Origin: Bowmanella denitrificans
GTDB taxonomy: Bacteria; Pseudomonadota; Gammaproteobacteria; Enterobacterales; Alteromonadaceae
DNA: 64,000 nucleotides
Direction: 5' to 3'
Assembly (NCBI RefSeq): GCF_039522935.1
Contig: NZ_BAAAEI010000020.1
Location: 62,001-126,000, forward strand
Positions 25,324-34,217 of this stretch are shown in pieces (within the stretch, counting starts at the first letter, position 1; each line of letters starts with the position of its first letter). The translations under genes were made by a program, and so were the position numbers. The notes beneath the pieces are model-generated. The model was not told the DNA's origin and made no database searches. It was given only the letters and a program-made list of their open reading frames with translations.

Positions 25324-26223
25324 ATGACAGACCGCAACAGACTCAGAATTGCCGTACAAAAGTCCGGCCGCCTCTGCGAAGGCAGCATGGAACTGCTTAA
25401 AGCGATTGGCGTAAAACTTTCTATTCGCGACCGTTTGCTTATTGCCCATGCCACCAACCTGCCGATCGATCTGTTGCGTGTGCGTGACGATGATATTCCA
25501 GGCCTGGTAATGGATGGCGTCGTCGATCTGGGCTTTATCGGTGAAAATGAGCTGGAAGAGAAAATGCTGGAGCGACAGGCCCAGGGTAAGCAGTTTCAGT
25601 ATAAGACCCTGGAAAGGCTGGAGTTCGGTGGTTGCCGCTTGTCTCTGGCAGTGCCCAACGAAATGGATTACCAGAACGTACAATCGCTGCAAGGAAAGAA
25701 AGTCGCCACCACCTACCCCTTTTTGCTTGAGCGTTTCTTCCGCGAACAGAATGTGGATGCCAACGCTGTGATGTTAAATGGTTCGGTTGAGGTCGCCCCG
25801 CGTGCCGGACTGGCCGATGCCATCTGCGACCTGGTCAGTACCGGTGCCACATTGGAAGCTAACGGTCTGGTAGAAAAGGACGTCATTTTCCGATCCAAGG
25901 CCGTGCTGATTCAGCGCGGCGGCGATATGCCCGCCAGTAAGCAGCAACTTATCGACAAATTGCTGACCCGTATCAATGGCGTGATGCAGGCGCGGGAGAG
26001 TAAATACATTATGCTGCATGCGCCTAAAGATAAAATTGAGCAGGTAAAACAGCTGCTACCCGGTGCAGAAAACCCTACGCTGCTACCACTGGCTGGTAAT
26101 GAAACCAGTGTCGCCGTGCACGTAGTCAGCACCGAAACCCTGTTTTGGGAAACCATGGAAAAACTCAAGGCCCTGGGTTGCAGCAGTATTCTGGTGCTCC
26201 CTATCGAAAAAATGTTGGGTTAA
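25324..26223 (+). CDS. hisG: ATP phosphoribosyltransferase (long form)
   Basis: First and committed enzyme of histidine synthesis. 299 residues, the same length as E. coli HisG (long form with the C-terminal ACT-like His-binding regulatory domain, so HisZ is not needed). Motifs include RIAVQKSGRL and the PRPP loop DLVSTGATLEANGL. GGTAGGA precedes the ATG. Controlled by the attenuator just upstream. Confidence 0.96.
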   Translation: MTDRNRLRIAVQKSGRLCEGSMELLKAIGVKLSIRDRLLIAHATNLPIDLLRVRDDDIPGLVMDGVVDLGFIGENELEEKMLERQAQGKQFQYKTLERLEFGGCRLSLAVPNEMDYQNVQSLQGKKVATTYPFLLERFFREQNVDANAVMLNGSVEVAPRAGLADAICDLVSTGATLEANGLVEKDVIFRSKAVLIQRGGDMPASKQQLIDKLLTRINGVMQARESKYIMLHAPKDKIEQVKQLLPGAENPTLLPLAGNETSVAVHVVSTETLFWETMEKLKALGCSSILVLPIEKMLG

Positions 26224-26225
26224 GC

Positions 26226-27518
26226 ATGCAAGACTGGAATCAATTAACCCTGCAGCAGCAAGCACAGTTATTATCCCGCCCGGCACTGGCCGATAATCAA
26301 CGCCTCAGCCAGGCGGTGGCGGATATTATCAAGCAGGTTGCCGATGAGGCCGATGAGGCATTATTCAGCCTGGCTAAGCGCTTTGATGGGGTAGAACTCA
26401 CCGAGCTACGGTTATCCAATGTCGCTGTCGAGCAGGCCATCGCTACACTCAGCCATGAACGTAAAGCCGCCATTGAACTTGCTTATCAGAACATACGTAA
26501 GTTCCATGCAGCGCAGCGCCCTCAGGATGTCAGGGTACAAACCAGCCCCGGCGTCATCTGCGAGCTTAAACACCAGCCCATCGCTGCGGTGGGCCTTTAC
26601 ATACCAGGCGGTACAGCGCCCCTGCCCTCTACGGTATTAATGCTGGGCGTAACTGCCCAGGTAGCCGGTTGTCCGCGTAAAGTGCTGTGCAGCCCGCCGA
26701 ACAAGCAAGGTTCGCTGGCCGCTGAAATACTGTATGCCGCCACTCTTTGTGAAATAGACGAAATTTATCTGTGCGGCGGCGCCCAGGCCATTGCCGCCAT
26801 GGCCCTGGGCACGCCAAGCATTGCCAAGGTAGATAAGATCTTTGGTCCGGGCAACAGCTATGTCACCGAGGCTAAACAGCAGGTCAGTCGAATTCCAGGC
26901 GGTCCTGCCATCGATATGCCAGCGGGGCCTTCTGAAGTGCTGGTTATCGCCGACGAGTTTGCCAATCCGGCTTTTGTTGCCTCTGACCTGCTCTCTCAGG
27001 CCGAACACGGGGTTGACTCACAAGCGGTGCTGGTGAGTGATTCAGAACCGCTAATCTGCGCAGTAAAACAAGCCGTTGAGCAGCAACTTAGTCGCTTAGG
27101 GCGGGCCGAGATTGCCCGGCAAAGTATGCAGCACGGCCGCTACATCCTAACCCGGAATATGGCCGAGGCGGTTGAAGTATCAAATCAATACGGCCCCGAG
27201 CATTTAATTCTGCAGATGGACAATCCACGCAGTTGGCTGGACAAACTCACCAATGCCGGCTCCATTTTTGTTGGCCCCTGGTCGCCAGAATCGGCCGGCG
27301 ATTATGCCAGCGGCACAAACCATGTGTTGCCGACTTATGGTTATGCCAGAAATACCTCAAGCCTGGGCCTGCTGGATTTTCTGCGCCGCTATACCGTTCA
27401 GGAACTAAGCCAGGAAGGCCTCAAGCAGATTGGTCCAGCCATTATGTGTATGGCCGATGCCGAAGGACTGGATGCGCACAAACAAGCCGTAGCCCTTAGA
27501 TTGGATGCTTTAAAATGA
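26226..27518 (+). CDS. hisD: Histidinol dehydrogenase
   Basis: Last two oxidation steps, histidinol to histidine, NAD- and Zn-dependent. 430 residues. Family motifs include IPGGTAPLPSTVLM, GPGNSYVTEAKQQV, the Zn/catalytic stretch SQAEHGVDSQ, and GPEHL. I use ATG 26226, 2 bp after the hisG stop; an in-frame ATG at 26145 lies inside hisG. The stop overlaps the hisC start by 4 nt. Confidence 0.96.
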   Translation: MQDWNQLTLQQQAQLLSRPALADNQRLSQAVADIIKQVADEADEALFSLAKRFDGVELTELRLSNVAVEQAIATLSHERKAAIELAYQNIRKFHAAQRPQDVRVQTSPGVICELKHQPIAAVGLYIPGGTAPLPSTVLMLGVTAQVAGCPRKVLCSPPNKQGSLAAEILYAATLCEIDEIYLCGGAQAIAAMALGTPSIAKVDKIFGPGNSYVTEAKQQVSRIPGGPAIDMPAGPSEVLVIADEFANPAFVASDLLSQAEHGVDSQAVLVSDSEPLICAVKQAVEQQLSRLGRAEIARQSMQHGRYILTRNMAEAVEVSNQYGPEHLILQMDNPRSWLDKLTNAGSIFVGPWSPESAGDYASGTNHVLPTYGYARNTSSLGLLDFLRRYTVQELSQEGLKQIGPAIMCMADAEGLDAHKQAVALRLDALK

Positions 27519-28597
27519 CCGATAGCCTGATTGACGCTTTACAAGCCAAACACCTTAGAGATCTAAAGCCTTATGAGTCGGCACGCCGCTTATTCTCAGG
27601 CGGACAAGACTGGTTAAATGCCAATGAATCGCCCTTTGTCGGCGAGTACAGCTTGGACAGTCGCAAACTAAACCGCTATCCGGACTGCCAGCCTAAAGCC
27701 GTTATACAGGCCTATGCCGCATACGCTGGTGTCACACGCGAGCAGGTACTGGTCAGTCGCGGTGCCGATGAAGGTATCGAACTCTTAATTCGGGCCTTCT
27801 GTGATGCCGGGCAGGACAGTATTCTTATCTGTCCACCCACTTATGGCATGTATGCCATCAGCGCCGAGACCTTTAACGTTAAGGTAAATAAAGCCCCGCT
27901 TAATGCGGATTTCAGCCTCAACCTTGATGCCATGGCCGAATTTGTCGGTAAGGTCAAAATAGTATTTATCTGTTCGCCGAATAATCCTACAGGTACACAG
28001 GTGGCGCCTGAACAAATCGAGCAGGCGCTGGCGCTTTTTGCCGGTTCTGCCCTGGTCGCGGTAGACGAAGCCTACATTGAGTTCGCGCAAGGCCAGGGCT
28101 GGGCTGGGCAGTTAGCCAATTACCCGAATCTGGTAGTACTGCGCACCTTATCCAAGGCCTTTGGTCTGGCGGGCATTCGCTGCGGCTTTACCCTGGCCTC
28201 CCCGGCGATTATTCAGGTGCTACTTAAAGCCATCGCCCCCTATCCTTTGGCTGAGCCTGTCGCCCAGATTGCCGCCCAGGCCCTGTCAGCACAAGGACTG
28301 GCATGGATGCAGGAGAAAGTCGAAGTCCTGAATGTGCTAAGACAACGGCTGCAAGATCAGTTGCAGACGCTGGGCGACTTTGTCCAGGTTGGCGACTGCC
28401 AGGCCAACTTTATTTTACTGCGCAGCCAATATAAACAAGGGCTGATGGATGATCTGGTCGCTCAGGGTATTTTGATCCGTGACCAGTCCAAGCAGTTGGG
28501 GCTCGAAAATTGCCTGCGTATCAGTATCGGCACAGAAGAACAAAATCAGCGGCTCGTGGCCGCCATGCAACGCTTTTTTGAGGAGAAGGCCAGATGA
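27515..28597 (+). CDS. hisC: Histidinol-phosphate aminotransferase
   Basis: PLP-dependent class I/II aminotransferase, 360 residues. It shows NANESPF, SRGADEGIELLIRAF, CSPNNPTGT, DEAYIEF and the PLP-lysine region RTLSKAFGLAGIRCGF. Overlaps hisD upstream and hisB downstream by 4 nt each, indicating tight coupling. Confidence 0.96.
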   Translation: MTDSLIDALQAKHLRDLKPYESARRLFSGGQDWLNANESPFVGEYSLDSRKLNRYPDCQPKAVIQAYAAYAGVTREQVLVSRGADEGIELLIRAFCDAGQDSILICPPTYGMYAISAETFNVKVNKAPLNADFSLNLDAMAEFVGKVKIVFICSPNNPTGTQVAPEQIEQALALFAGSALVAVDEAYIEFAQGQGWAGQLANYPNLVVLRTLSKAFGLAGIRCGFTLASPAIIQVLLKAIAPYPLAEPVAQIAAQALSAQGLAWMQEKVEVLNVLRQRLQDQLQTLGDFVQVGDCQANFILLRSQYKQGLMDDLVAQGILIRDQSKQLGLENCLRISIGTEEQNQRLVAAMQRFFEEKAR

Positions 28598-29664
28598 GCC
28601 AGCAAGCTATTTTATTTATCGATCGCGACGGTACGCTGGTAGAAGAACCGGCCATTGATAAACAGTTAGACAGTCTGGAAAAACTGGTGTTTGAACCTAT
28701 GGTGATTCCAGTGTTAACCCGTCTGCAGCAAGCAGGATTTAAGCTGGTGATCGTCAGTAACCAGGACGGCCTTGGCACCGATAGTTTCCCGCAGGCGGAC
28801 TTTGATGCGCCGCACAATAAAATGATGGAACTGTTCGCCAGTCAGGGAGTGACCTTTGACGACGTGTTAATTTGCCCGCACTTTGATGCAGACAATTGCA
28901 GTTGCCGCAAACCTAAGCTGGGGCTGGTTAAAGACTATTTGCAACAAGGCAAAATCGATTTTACCCGTTCCTATGTGATTGGTGATCGCCCCACCGATAT
29001 CCAACTGGCAGACAATATGGGAATTGTCGGTATTCGCTATGACAGGCAGGACAACAACTGGCTGGCCATTGAGAAACAATTAAAAGGTCAGGGCCGCATC
29101 GCCGAGGTTATTCGTACCACCTCGGAAACCCATATCCGTATTAAGGTGGACCTGGACAATCAGGCCAAATCGCAAATTAGCACTGGCCTTGGCTTTTTTG
29201 ACCATATGCTGGATCAAATTGCCACCCACGGCGGCTTTACCATGCAGGTTGAGGTAAAGGGCGATCTGCACATTGACGACCACCACTCAGTGGAAGACAC
29301 CGCCTTAGCTCTGGGTGATGCGCTGCGTAAAGCACTAGGTGATAAACGCGGTATAGGTCGCTTTGGCTTTGCCCTGCCGATGGATGAATGCCGCGCCGAG
29401 TGTGTGTTAGATATTTCGGCCCGCCCTTATTTAAAGTTCGATGCTGAGTTTAGCCAGGAACGGGTTGGTGAAATGTCGACCCAGATGGTATCGCACTTTT
29501 TCCGCTCCTTGGCTGACTCCATGGGGGTCTCCCTGCACTTGTCTACCACCGAAGGCAATGCCCACCATCAGGTAGAAAGTCTGTTTAAGGTATTCGGCCG
29601 GGCCTTGCGTCAGGCCATCACTAAACAAGGTGATGTACTGCCGAGCAGCAAGGGGGCGCTCTAG
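28594..29664 (+). CDS. hisB: Bifunctional histidinol-phosphatase / imidazoleglycerol-phosphate dehydratase
   Basis: 356 residues. The N-terminal HAD phosphatase (residues 1-165) has DRDGTLVEEP and zinc-binding residues around CPHFDADNCSCRKPKLG. The C-terminal dehydratase has the metal-binding motifs DHMLDQIATHGG, DDHHSVEDTA, ECRAECVLDISARP and EGNAHHQVE. The fused form is typical of enteric-type gammaproteobacteria. Overlaps hisH by 1 nt. Confidence 0.96.
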   Translation: MSQQAILFIDRDGTLVEEPAIDKQLDSLEKLVFEPMVIPVLTRLQQAGFKLVIVSNQDGLGTDSFPQADFDAPHNKMMELFASQGVTFDDVLICPHFDADNCSCRKPKLGLVKDYLQQGKIDFTRSYVIGDRPTDIQLADNMGIVGIRYDRQDNNWLAIEKQLKGQGRIAEVIRTTSETHIRIKVDLDNQAKSQISTGLGFFDHMLDQIATHGGFTMQVEVKGDLHIDDHHSVEDTALALGDALRKALGDKRGIGRFGFALPMDECRAECVLDISARPYLKFDAEFSQERVGEMSTQMVSHFFRSLADSMGVSLHLSTTEGNAHHQVESLFKVFGRALRQAITKQGDVLPSSKGAL

Positions 29665-30254
29665 TGGAACTGGTGATTGTAGATACCGGCTGCGCCAATA
29701 TTGCCTCGGTACGCTTTGCTGTTGAACGCCTGGGGTGTCCGGTGACGGTCTCAGATGACCCCGAGGTTATCAAAAGTGCCGACAAGGTCATTCTACCCGG
29801 CGTTGGCTCTGCACCGGCTGCCATGCAAAAAATTGAAGCCAAGGGACTGATCACTGTGGTCAGAGAGCTTACCCAGCCAACTCTGGGCATTTGCCTGGGC
29901 ATGCAGCTAATGACCCGCCAGTCTGAAGAGGGTCATGTGGCTTGCCTTGGCATGATTGCCAGTGAGGTTAAACGCATGCAGGTCGGCAACCTGCGTTTAC
30001 CTCATATGGGTTGGAATACCATCACAGCCAATCCAGACAGCCCGCTATTTGATGGCATTGCGGATGGCAGCTATTTCTATTTTGTGCACAGTTTTGCCGT
30101 GTCGGTAGGTGATTATACCCTGGCGCGCTGCGAATACGGCATGCCATTTAGTGCCAGTATCGGCCAGGGCAATTTTATGGGTGTGCAATTTCACCCTGAG
30201 CGCTCCGGCGAGGCAGGCAGCCGATTGCTACACAATTTCATCAGCCAGTGCTGA
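29664..30254 (+). CDS. hisH: Imidazole glycerol phosphate synthase, glutaminase subunit
   Basis: 196-residue class I glutamine amidotransferase. The nucleophile Cys is in LGICLGMQLM; the His and Glu of the triad are in GVQFHPERSG. It supplies ammonia to HisF. The start is the GTG at 29664, overlapping the hisB stop. hisA follows after 67 bp, the longest gap in the first part of the operon. Confidence 0.95.
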   Translation: MELVIVDTGCANIASVRFAVERLGCPVTVSDDPEVIKSADKVILPGVGSAPAAMQKIEAKGLITVVRELTQPTLGICLGMQLMTRQSEEGHVACLGMIASEVKRMQVGNLRLPHMGWNTITANPDSPLFDGIADGSYFYFVHSFAVSVGDYTLARCEYGMPFSASIGQGNFMGVQFHPERSGEAGSRLLHNFISQC

Positions 30255-30321
30255 TCCAGACTCGACCGCAGGCACAGCCGCTGGTCAATCGGGCTTTGGC
30301 CCGAACAAAGCGAGAGAAAAC

Positions 30322-31059
30322 ATGATAATTCCAGCCATAGACCTGATTGATGGTGAAGTGGTGCGCCTTTATCAGGGCGATTACCAACAAAAAACCCGTT
30401 ACACCCAAAAACCACTGGATGTAGCTAAAGCCTATGCCAGCGCTGGCGCGAGTTGGCTGCATATTGTTGATCTGACCGGCGCCAAAGACCCGGCCAAACG
30501 CCAACTTGGCCTTATCCGCGAATTGGCTGACAGCAAACTAATGAAGTTTCAGGCCGGCGGCGGTATTCGCAGCGAACAAGATGTGAAGGACTTGCTCAGT
30601 ACCGGAATTGAGCGCGTGGTAATTGGCTCACTGGCGGCCAAACAGCCAGAACTGGTCAAGGGCTGGCTGCGTGAATACGGTAGCGATGCCATAGTGTTGG
30701 CCCTGGACATCAATATTGATACCCAGGGCAAGAAGTGCATTGCCACGCACGGCTGGCAACAGGACAGCGGTGTGGAGCTGGCCCCCTTGCTGGATGGTTT
30801 TTTAGAGGCCGGTGCCAAACACGTACTTTGTACCGATATTGCCTGCGACGGCACTCTGCAAGGCCCCAATCAGGCCTTGTATCTGGAAATGAAAGCCGCC
30901 TTCCCGCAAATTATCTGGCAGGCATCCGGCGGGATAGGCAACCTTGAGCATATTCAGGCACTCAAAGGCACCCAGGTCGACTCAGTGATCTTGGGCCGCG
31001 CCCTGCTGGAAGGCAAATTTGAACTGGCTGAAGCCATTGCACTATGGGAGCAAAACTGA
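30322..31059 (+). CDS. hisA: Phosphoribosylformimino-5-aminoimidazole carboxamide ribotide isomerase
   Basis: 245-residue TIM barrel. It has IPAIDLIDGEVVRL with the catalytic Asp, GGGIRSEQDVKDLL, and TDIACDGTLQGPN with the second catalytic Asp. I start at ATG 30322 after GAGAGAAAAC; an in-frame ATG at 30109 lies inside hisH. The stop overlaps hisF by 1 nt. Confidence 0.96.
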   Translation: MIIPAIDLIDGEVVRLYQGDYQQKTRYTQKPLDVAKAYASAGASWLHIVDLTGAKDPAKRQLGLIRELADSKLMKFQAGGGIRSEQDVKDLLSTGIERVVIGSLAAKQPELVKGWLREYGSDAIVLALDINIDTQGKKCIATHGWQQDSGVELAPLLDGFLEAGAKHVLCTDIACDGTLQGPNQALYLEMKAAFPQIIWQASGGIGNLEHIQALKGTQVDSVILGRALLEGKFELAEAIALWEQN

Positions 31060-31832
31060 TGCTGGCCAGACGTATTATCCCCTGCCTGGATGTAAAAGAC
31101 GGTAAAGTGGTAAAAGGCGTGCAGTTTCGCAACCATGAAATTGTCGGTGATATTGTACCGCTGGCTGAGCAATATGCATTAGCTGGCGCTGACGAATTGG
31201 TGTTTTACGATATCACCGCCTCAAGTGATGCACGGGTGGTGGACAAAAGCTGGGTAAGCCGGATTGCCGAAGTCATTAATATCCCATTTTGTGTGGCTGG
31301 CGGGATTAAATCGGTAGAAGACGCCGGCAAGGTACTGGAAATGGGTGCCGATAAGGTTTCCATCAACTCTCCGGCCCTAGCCGATCCCAGTCTTATCACA
31401 AAGCTGCATGACCAATTTGGCCAGCAATGCGTGGTTATTGGTATCGACAGTTATTTTGATCAGTCCTCCAATACTTACCAGGTCAAGCAGTTTACCGGTG
31501 ATGAAAAACGTACTCTGACCACCGGCTGGCAAACTGCAGACTGGGTAAAGGAAGTGCAGCAGCGCGGCGCCGGTGAAATTGTACTCAACTGCATGAATCA
31601 GGACGGGGTGCGTCAGGGCTATGACATTGCCCAGTTAGCCGCGATTCGTGCCAGTTGCCAAGTGCCGCTGATCGCCTCAGGCGGCGCGGGAAGCATGGAG
31701 CACTTTAAGGCGGTGTTTGAACAGGCAGATGTGGACGGTGCGCTGGCCGCCTCGGTTTTTCACAAAGGCATTATCGCTATTCCCGCATTAAAACAGTATC
31801 TACGTGATCAACAAATCCCTATGAGGAGTTAG
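31059..31832 (+). CDS. hisF: Imidazole glycerol phosphate synthase, cyclase subunit
   Basis: 257-residue TIM barrel, paralogous to HisA: RRIIPCLDVKDGKVVKGVQF, AGGIKSVEDAGKVL, VVIGIDSYF and ASGGAGSMEHF. ATG 31059 overlaps the hisA stop (TGATG). In most relatives hisI overlaps or directly follows hisF. Here the next his gene is 486 bp away, because a four-helix-bundle gene and heptamer repeats sit in between. Confidence 0.96.
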   Translation: MLARRIIPCLDVKDGKVVKGVQFRNHEIVGDIVPLAEQYALAGADELVFYDITASSDARVVDKSWVSRIAEVINIPFCVAGGIKSVEDAGKVLEMGADKVSINSPALADPSLITKLHDQFGQQCVVIGIDSYFDQSSNTYQVKQFTGDEKRTLTTGWQTADWVKEVQQRGAGEIVLNCMNQDGVRQGYDIAQLAAIRASCQVPLIASGGAGSMEHFKAVFEQADVDGALAASVFHKGIIAIPALKQYLRDQQIPMRS

Positions 31833-31860
31833 TAGCGAGCTTCGAGCTTCGAGCTGCGGG
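31833..31860. repeat. Degenerate heptamer repeats, left flank of the hisF-hisI insertion
   Basis: Four 7-bp units, TAGCGAG CTTCGAG CTTCGAG CTGCGGG, start directly after the hisF stop codon. On the minus strand they read as copies of AGCTCGA, one base from the AGCTCGT unit of the right-hand array, so the two flanks are inverted relative to each other. Confidence 0.6.
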
Positions 31861-31879
31861 CAAACGAGAGTGAGTATCT

Positions 31880-32227
31880 ATGACATACGAGAAACTAGAA
31901 GTTTGGCAACGCAGTTTTAAGCTAACAGTCTGTGTTTTTAAGCAGTTTAGCTCTCTGAAGGATTATGGTTTTAGAGACCAAATCACTCGGAGTGCTCTCT
32001 CTATTCCCAGTAATATTGCCGAAGGATGGGAAAGAGTCACTGACAAAGAAAAAGTTCGGTTTTTATCCTTTGCCAAAGGCTCTTGTGGCGAGTTAAAAAC
32101 CCAGTTACTGATAGCCACAGAAATTGGATATATTGATTCAGAGATAGTCCACACAATGTCTGCAGAAACCGAACAAATAGCAAAAATGCTCGGCGCATTA
32201 ATGAATAAACTAGCTCGTAGCTCGTAG
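31880..32227 (+). CDS. Four-helix-bundle protein (S23/Avd-like family) inserted in the his operon
   Basis: 115 residues of the TIGR02436 type four-helix bundle family: KLEVWQRSFKL, YGFRDQITRSALSIPSNIAEGWER and FLSFAKGSCGELKTQL are its signature stretches. Relatives occur in 23S rRNA intervening sequences and, as Avd, in diversity-generating retroelements; the molecular role of stand-alone members is not settled. The gene lies between hisF and hisI, bounded by heptamer repeats. Its last codons and stop (LARSS) are themselves read from the right-hand repeat. No reverse transcriptase or rRNA is near. Confidence 0.88.
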   Translation: MTYEKLEVWQRSFKLTVCVFKQFSSLKDYGFRDQITRSALSIPSNIAEGWERVTDKEKVRFLSFAKGSCGELKTQLLIATEIGYIDSEIVHTMSAETEQIAKMLGALMNKLARSS

Positions 32228-32299
32228 CTCGTAGCTCGTAGCTCGTAGCTCGTAGCTCGTAGCTCGTAGCTCGTAGCTCGTAGCTCGTAGCTCGTAGCT
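32211..32299. repeat. Heptamer array A (TAGCTCG, 12 full units)
   Basis: Twelve perfect tandem copies of TAGCTCG from 32211 to 32294 plus a final TAGCT. The array begins inside the four-helix-bundle gene and ends 19 bp before hisI. On the minus strand the unit is open in all frames and would read as ATSYELR repeats; on the plus strand every frame has stops. Confidence 0.97.
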
Positions 32300-32318
32300 T
32301 AATAATGATGAGACAATT

Positions 32319-32945
32319 ATGATTATCAACCAAGACAATATTGATACTCTGGCCTGGGACAAAATGGCAGGCATGTTGCCGGTCGTAGTGCAGCATGCCA
32401 TCTCGGGTAAAATTCAGATGCAGGGCTATATGGACCGTGCTGCCTTGCAAAAAAGTCTGGATACCGGTCACGTGACCTTTTTCAGCCGCTCCAAACAACG
32501 ATTGTGGACCAAGGGTGAAAGCTCAGGCCATACCCTGGATTTGGTGGAATTGAGCTGTGATTGCGATCAGGATGCCCTGATTGCGCTGGCCTTACCAAAC
32601 GGCCCAACCTGCCATACCGGCGACCCAAGCTGTTGGCATCAGGGTGCCACCGCCAGCCTGACCTTTGTCGCAGAGTTGGAACAACTGATAGCAGCCCGTA
32701 AGACAGCTGCGCCAGACAGCAGCTACACTGCCAGCCTGTACGCCAAAGGTATCAAGAGAATCGCCCAGAAGGTAGGCGAAGAAGGGGTTGAGACGGCGCT
32801 GGCCGCCACGGTGGGGGATTTGGATGAGCTAAAAAACGAAAGCGCCGATCTCCTCTACCATCTGCTGGTTTTACTGCAAGCCAGTAACCTGTCATTACAT
32901 GACGTGATTCAGGTATTGCAAAGCAGGCACCAGAAGCCGGAATAA
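32319..32945 (+). CDS. hisI: Bifunctional phosphoribosyl-AMP cyclohydrolase / phosphoribosyl-ATP pyrophosphatase
   Basis: 208 residues. The N-terminal HisI cyclohydrolase has QGYMDRAAL, SRSKQRLWTKGESSGH and metal-site Cys/His in SCDCDQDA and CHTGDPSC. The C-terminal HisE pyrophosphatase has EEGVETALAA and ESADLLYHLLVLL. Last gene of the operon, separated from hisF by the heptamer-flanked insertion. Its ribosome site (GATGAG) is weaker than the overlap coupling normally used. Confidence 0.95.
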   Translation: MIINQDNIDTLAWDKMAGMLPVVVQHAISGKIQMQGYMDRAALQKSLDTGHVTFFSRSKQRLWTKGESSGHTLDLVELSCDCDQDALIALALPNGPTCHTGDPSCWHQGATASLTFVAELEQLIAARKTAAPDSSYTASLYAKGIKRIAQKVGEEGVETALAATVGDLDELKNESADLLYHLLVLLQASNLSLHDVIQVLQSRHQKPE

Positions 32946-32954
32946 CTCCGGCTT
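32934..32954 (+). terminator. Weak hairpin at the end of the his operon
   Basis: AAGCCGGA, loop ATAAC, TCCGGCTT, overlapping the hisI stop. No good T-tract follows, so termination may be partial. Confidence 0.45.
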
Positions 32955-33085
32955 CATTCAACACTTCCCCCCGGCTTAACACTTCGATTTTTTCGATATA
33001 ATCTCTCGATATTCAGGCATATTAATTTTTATATATTAGCTATAAGCTAGCCGGACTGTTCGCTGCTTCGTAGCAAGGAGAGAGT

Positions 33086-33619
33086 ATGCAAGAATCGGCA
33101 ACCCGTTGGGGTTGGACAACTGTGCTGCTGCATTGGGGCAGCGCCATCGCCATTTTAGGCCTGTTTGGTTTAGGTATCTGGATGGTGGACCTGGATTACT
33201 ACAGCCAGTGGTATCGGGATGCTCCGCATATTCACAAAAGTATTGGCATATTACTGGCCATGCTGACAGTATTCCGCCTGCTTTGGCGAGTCAGCCATAA
33301 AAGGCCTGCTGCCATAGGCAAAAGCTGGGAGATAAGGTTGTCACACCTTACTCATGGCGTGCTGTATGTACTGCTGCTGGCCATTTTTACCAGTGGCTAT
33401 CTGATTTCCACCGCCGACGGACGTGCAATTGATGTATTTAACTGGTTCGCCGTCCCCGGTTTTGGTGAGTGGATCACCAACCAGGAAGATATTGCCGGTG
33501 AAATTCATGAGTGGCTGGCCTGGCTATTGATCGGGCTTGTCACCCTGCATGCTGTTGCTGCTGTTAAGCACCATGTAATAGACAAAGACAAAACCTTAAC
33601 CCGAATGCTTAAACCTTGA
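33086..33619 (+). CDS. Cytochrome b561 family protein (YceJ-like)
   Basis: 177 residues, four membrane helices, with His residues placed to bind heme (VLLHWGSA, HIHKSIGILL, LSHLTHGVLYVLLL, EIHEWLAWLLIGLVTLHAVAAVKHH). The b561 family carries electrons in the inner membrane. It is followed 19 bp later by a YceI protein, the conserved yceJ-yceI pair. Confidence 0.92.
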   Translation: MQESATRWGWTTVLLHWGSAIAILGLFGLGIWMVDLDYYSQWYRDAPHIHKSIGILLAMLTVFRLLWRVSHKRPAAIGKSWEIRLSHLTHGVLYVLLLAIFTSGYLISTADGRAIDVFNWFAVPGFGEWITNQEDIAGEIHEWLAWLLIGLVTLHAVAAVKHHVIDKDKTLTRMLKP

Positions 33620-33638
33620 AAATAAGGAGATTATAGAT

Positions 33639-34214
33639 ATGAAGAAACACTTAGTTGCCGCCAGTTTGCTGGCATTGATGGGCGCTGCACCACTGGCTCA
33701 GGCTGCTGACTATACCATTGACACGAAAGGCGCTCACGCCTCTGTCAATTTCAAGGTCAAGCATATTGGTGTTTCCTGGCTGACTGGCCGTTTCAACAAG
33801 TTTGATGGTCAATTCAGCTATGACGCTGACAAACCTGAAGCCTCCAGTATCCAAGTGAATATTGACACCACCAGCGTTGATTCCAACCATGCAGAGCGTG
33901 ACAAGCACATTCGCAGTGGCGACTTTCTGGATGTCGGTCAGTATCCCACCGCTAAATTTGTCAGCACTAAAGTGGTAAAAGACGATGACAACGAACTGAA
34001 TATTCACGGTGAGCTGACCCTGCACGGCGTAACCAAACCCGTGGTGATTGAAGTCGAGAAAGTCGGTGAAGGCAAAGATCCCTGGGGCGGCTACCGCGTC
34101 GGTTTTGAAGGTAGCACTACCATCAGCATGCGTGAATTTGGTATTCAGCATAAACTTGGCGACCTGGCCGATACGGTAGAACTTGAGCTGCATGTGGAAG
34201 GCATTCGCAAATAA
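33639..34214 (+). CDS. yceI: YceI family periplasmic lipocalin-like protein
   Basis: 191 residues with a signal peptide (HLVAASLLALMGAAPLAQA, cleaved before ADYTID). A YceI beta-barrel that in homologues binds isoprenoid lipids. Motifs include HASVNFKVKHIGVSWLTGRF and LTLHGVTKPV. Co-transcribed with the b561 gene. Immediately after the stop comes a solo heptamer array and then a terminator. Confidence 0.93.
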   Translation: MKKHLVAASLLALMGAAPLAQAADYTIDTKGAHASVNFKVKHIGVSWLTGRFNKFDGQFSYDADKPEASSIQVNIDTTSVDSNHAERDKHIRSGDFLDVGQYPTAKFVSTKVVKDDDNELNIHGELTLHGVTKPVVIEVEKVGEGKDPWGGYRVGFEGSTTISMREFGIQHKLGDLADTVELELHVEGIRK

Positions 34215-34217
34215 TCA

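Noticed and set aside
32037..32498. Minus-strand frame with repeated ATSYELR
   Set aside because: It is the heptamer array read on the other strand, which is open in every frame. It covers the four-helix-bundle gene and hisI start. The same applies to 34123-34323.
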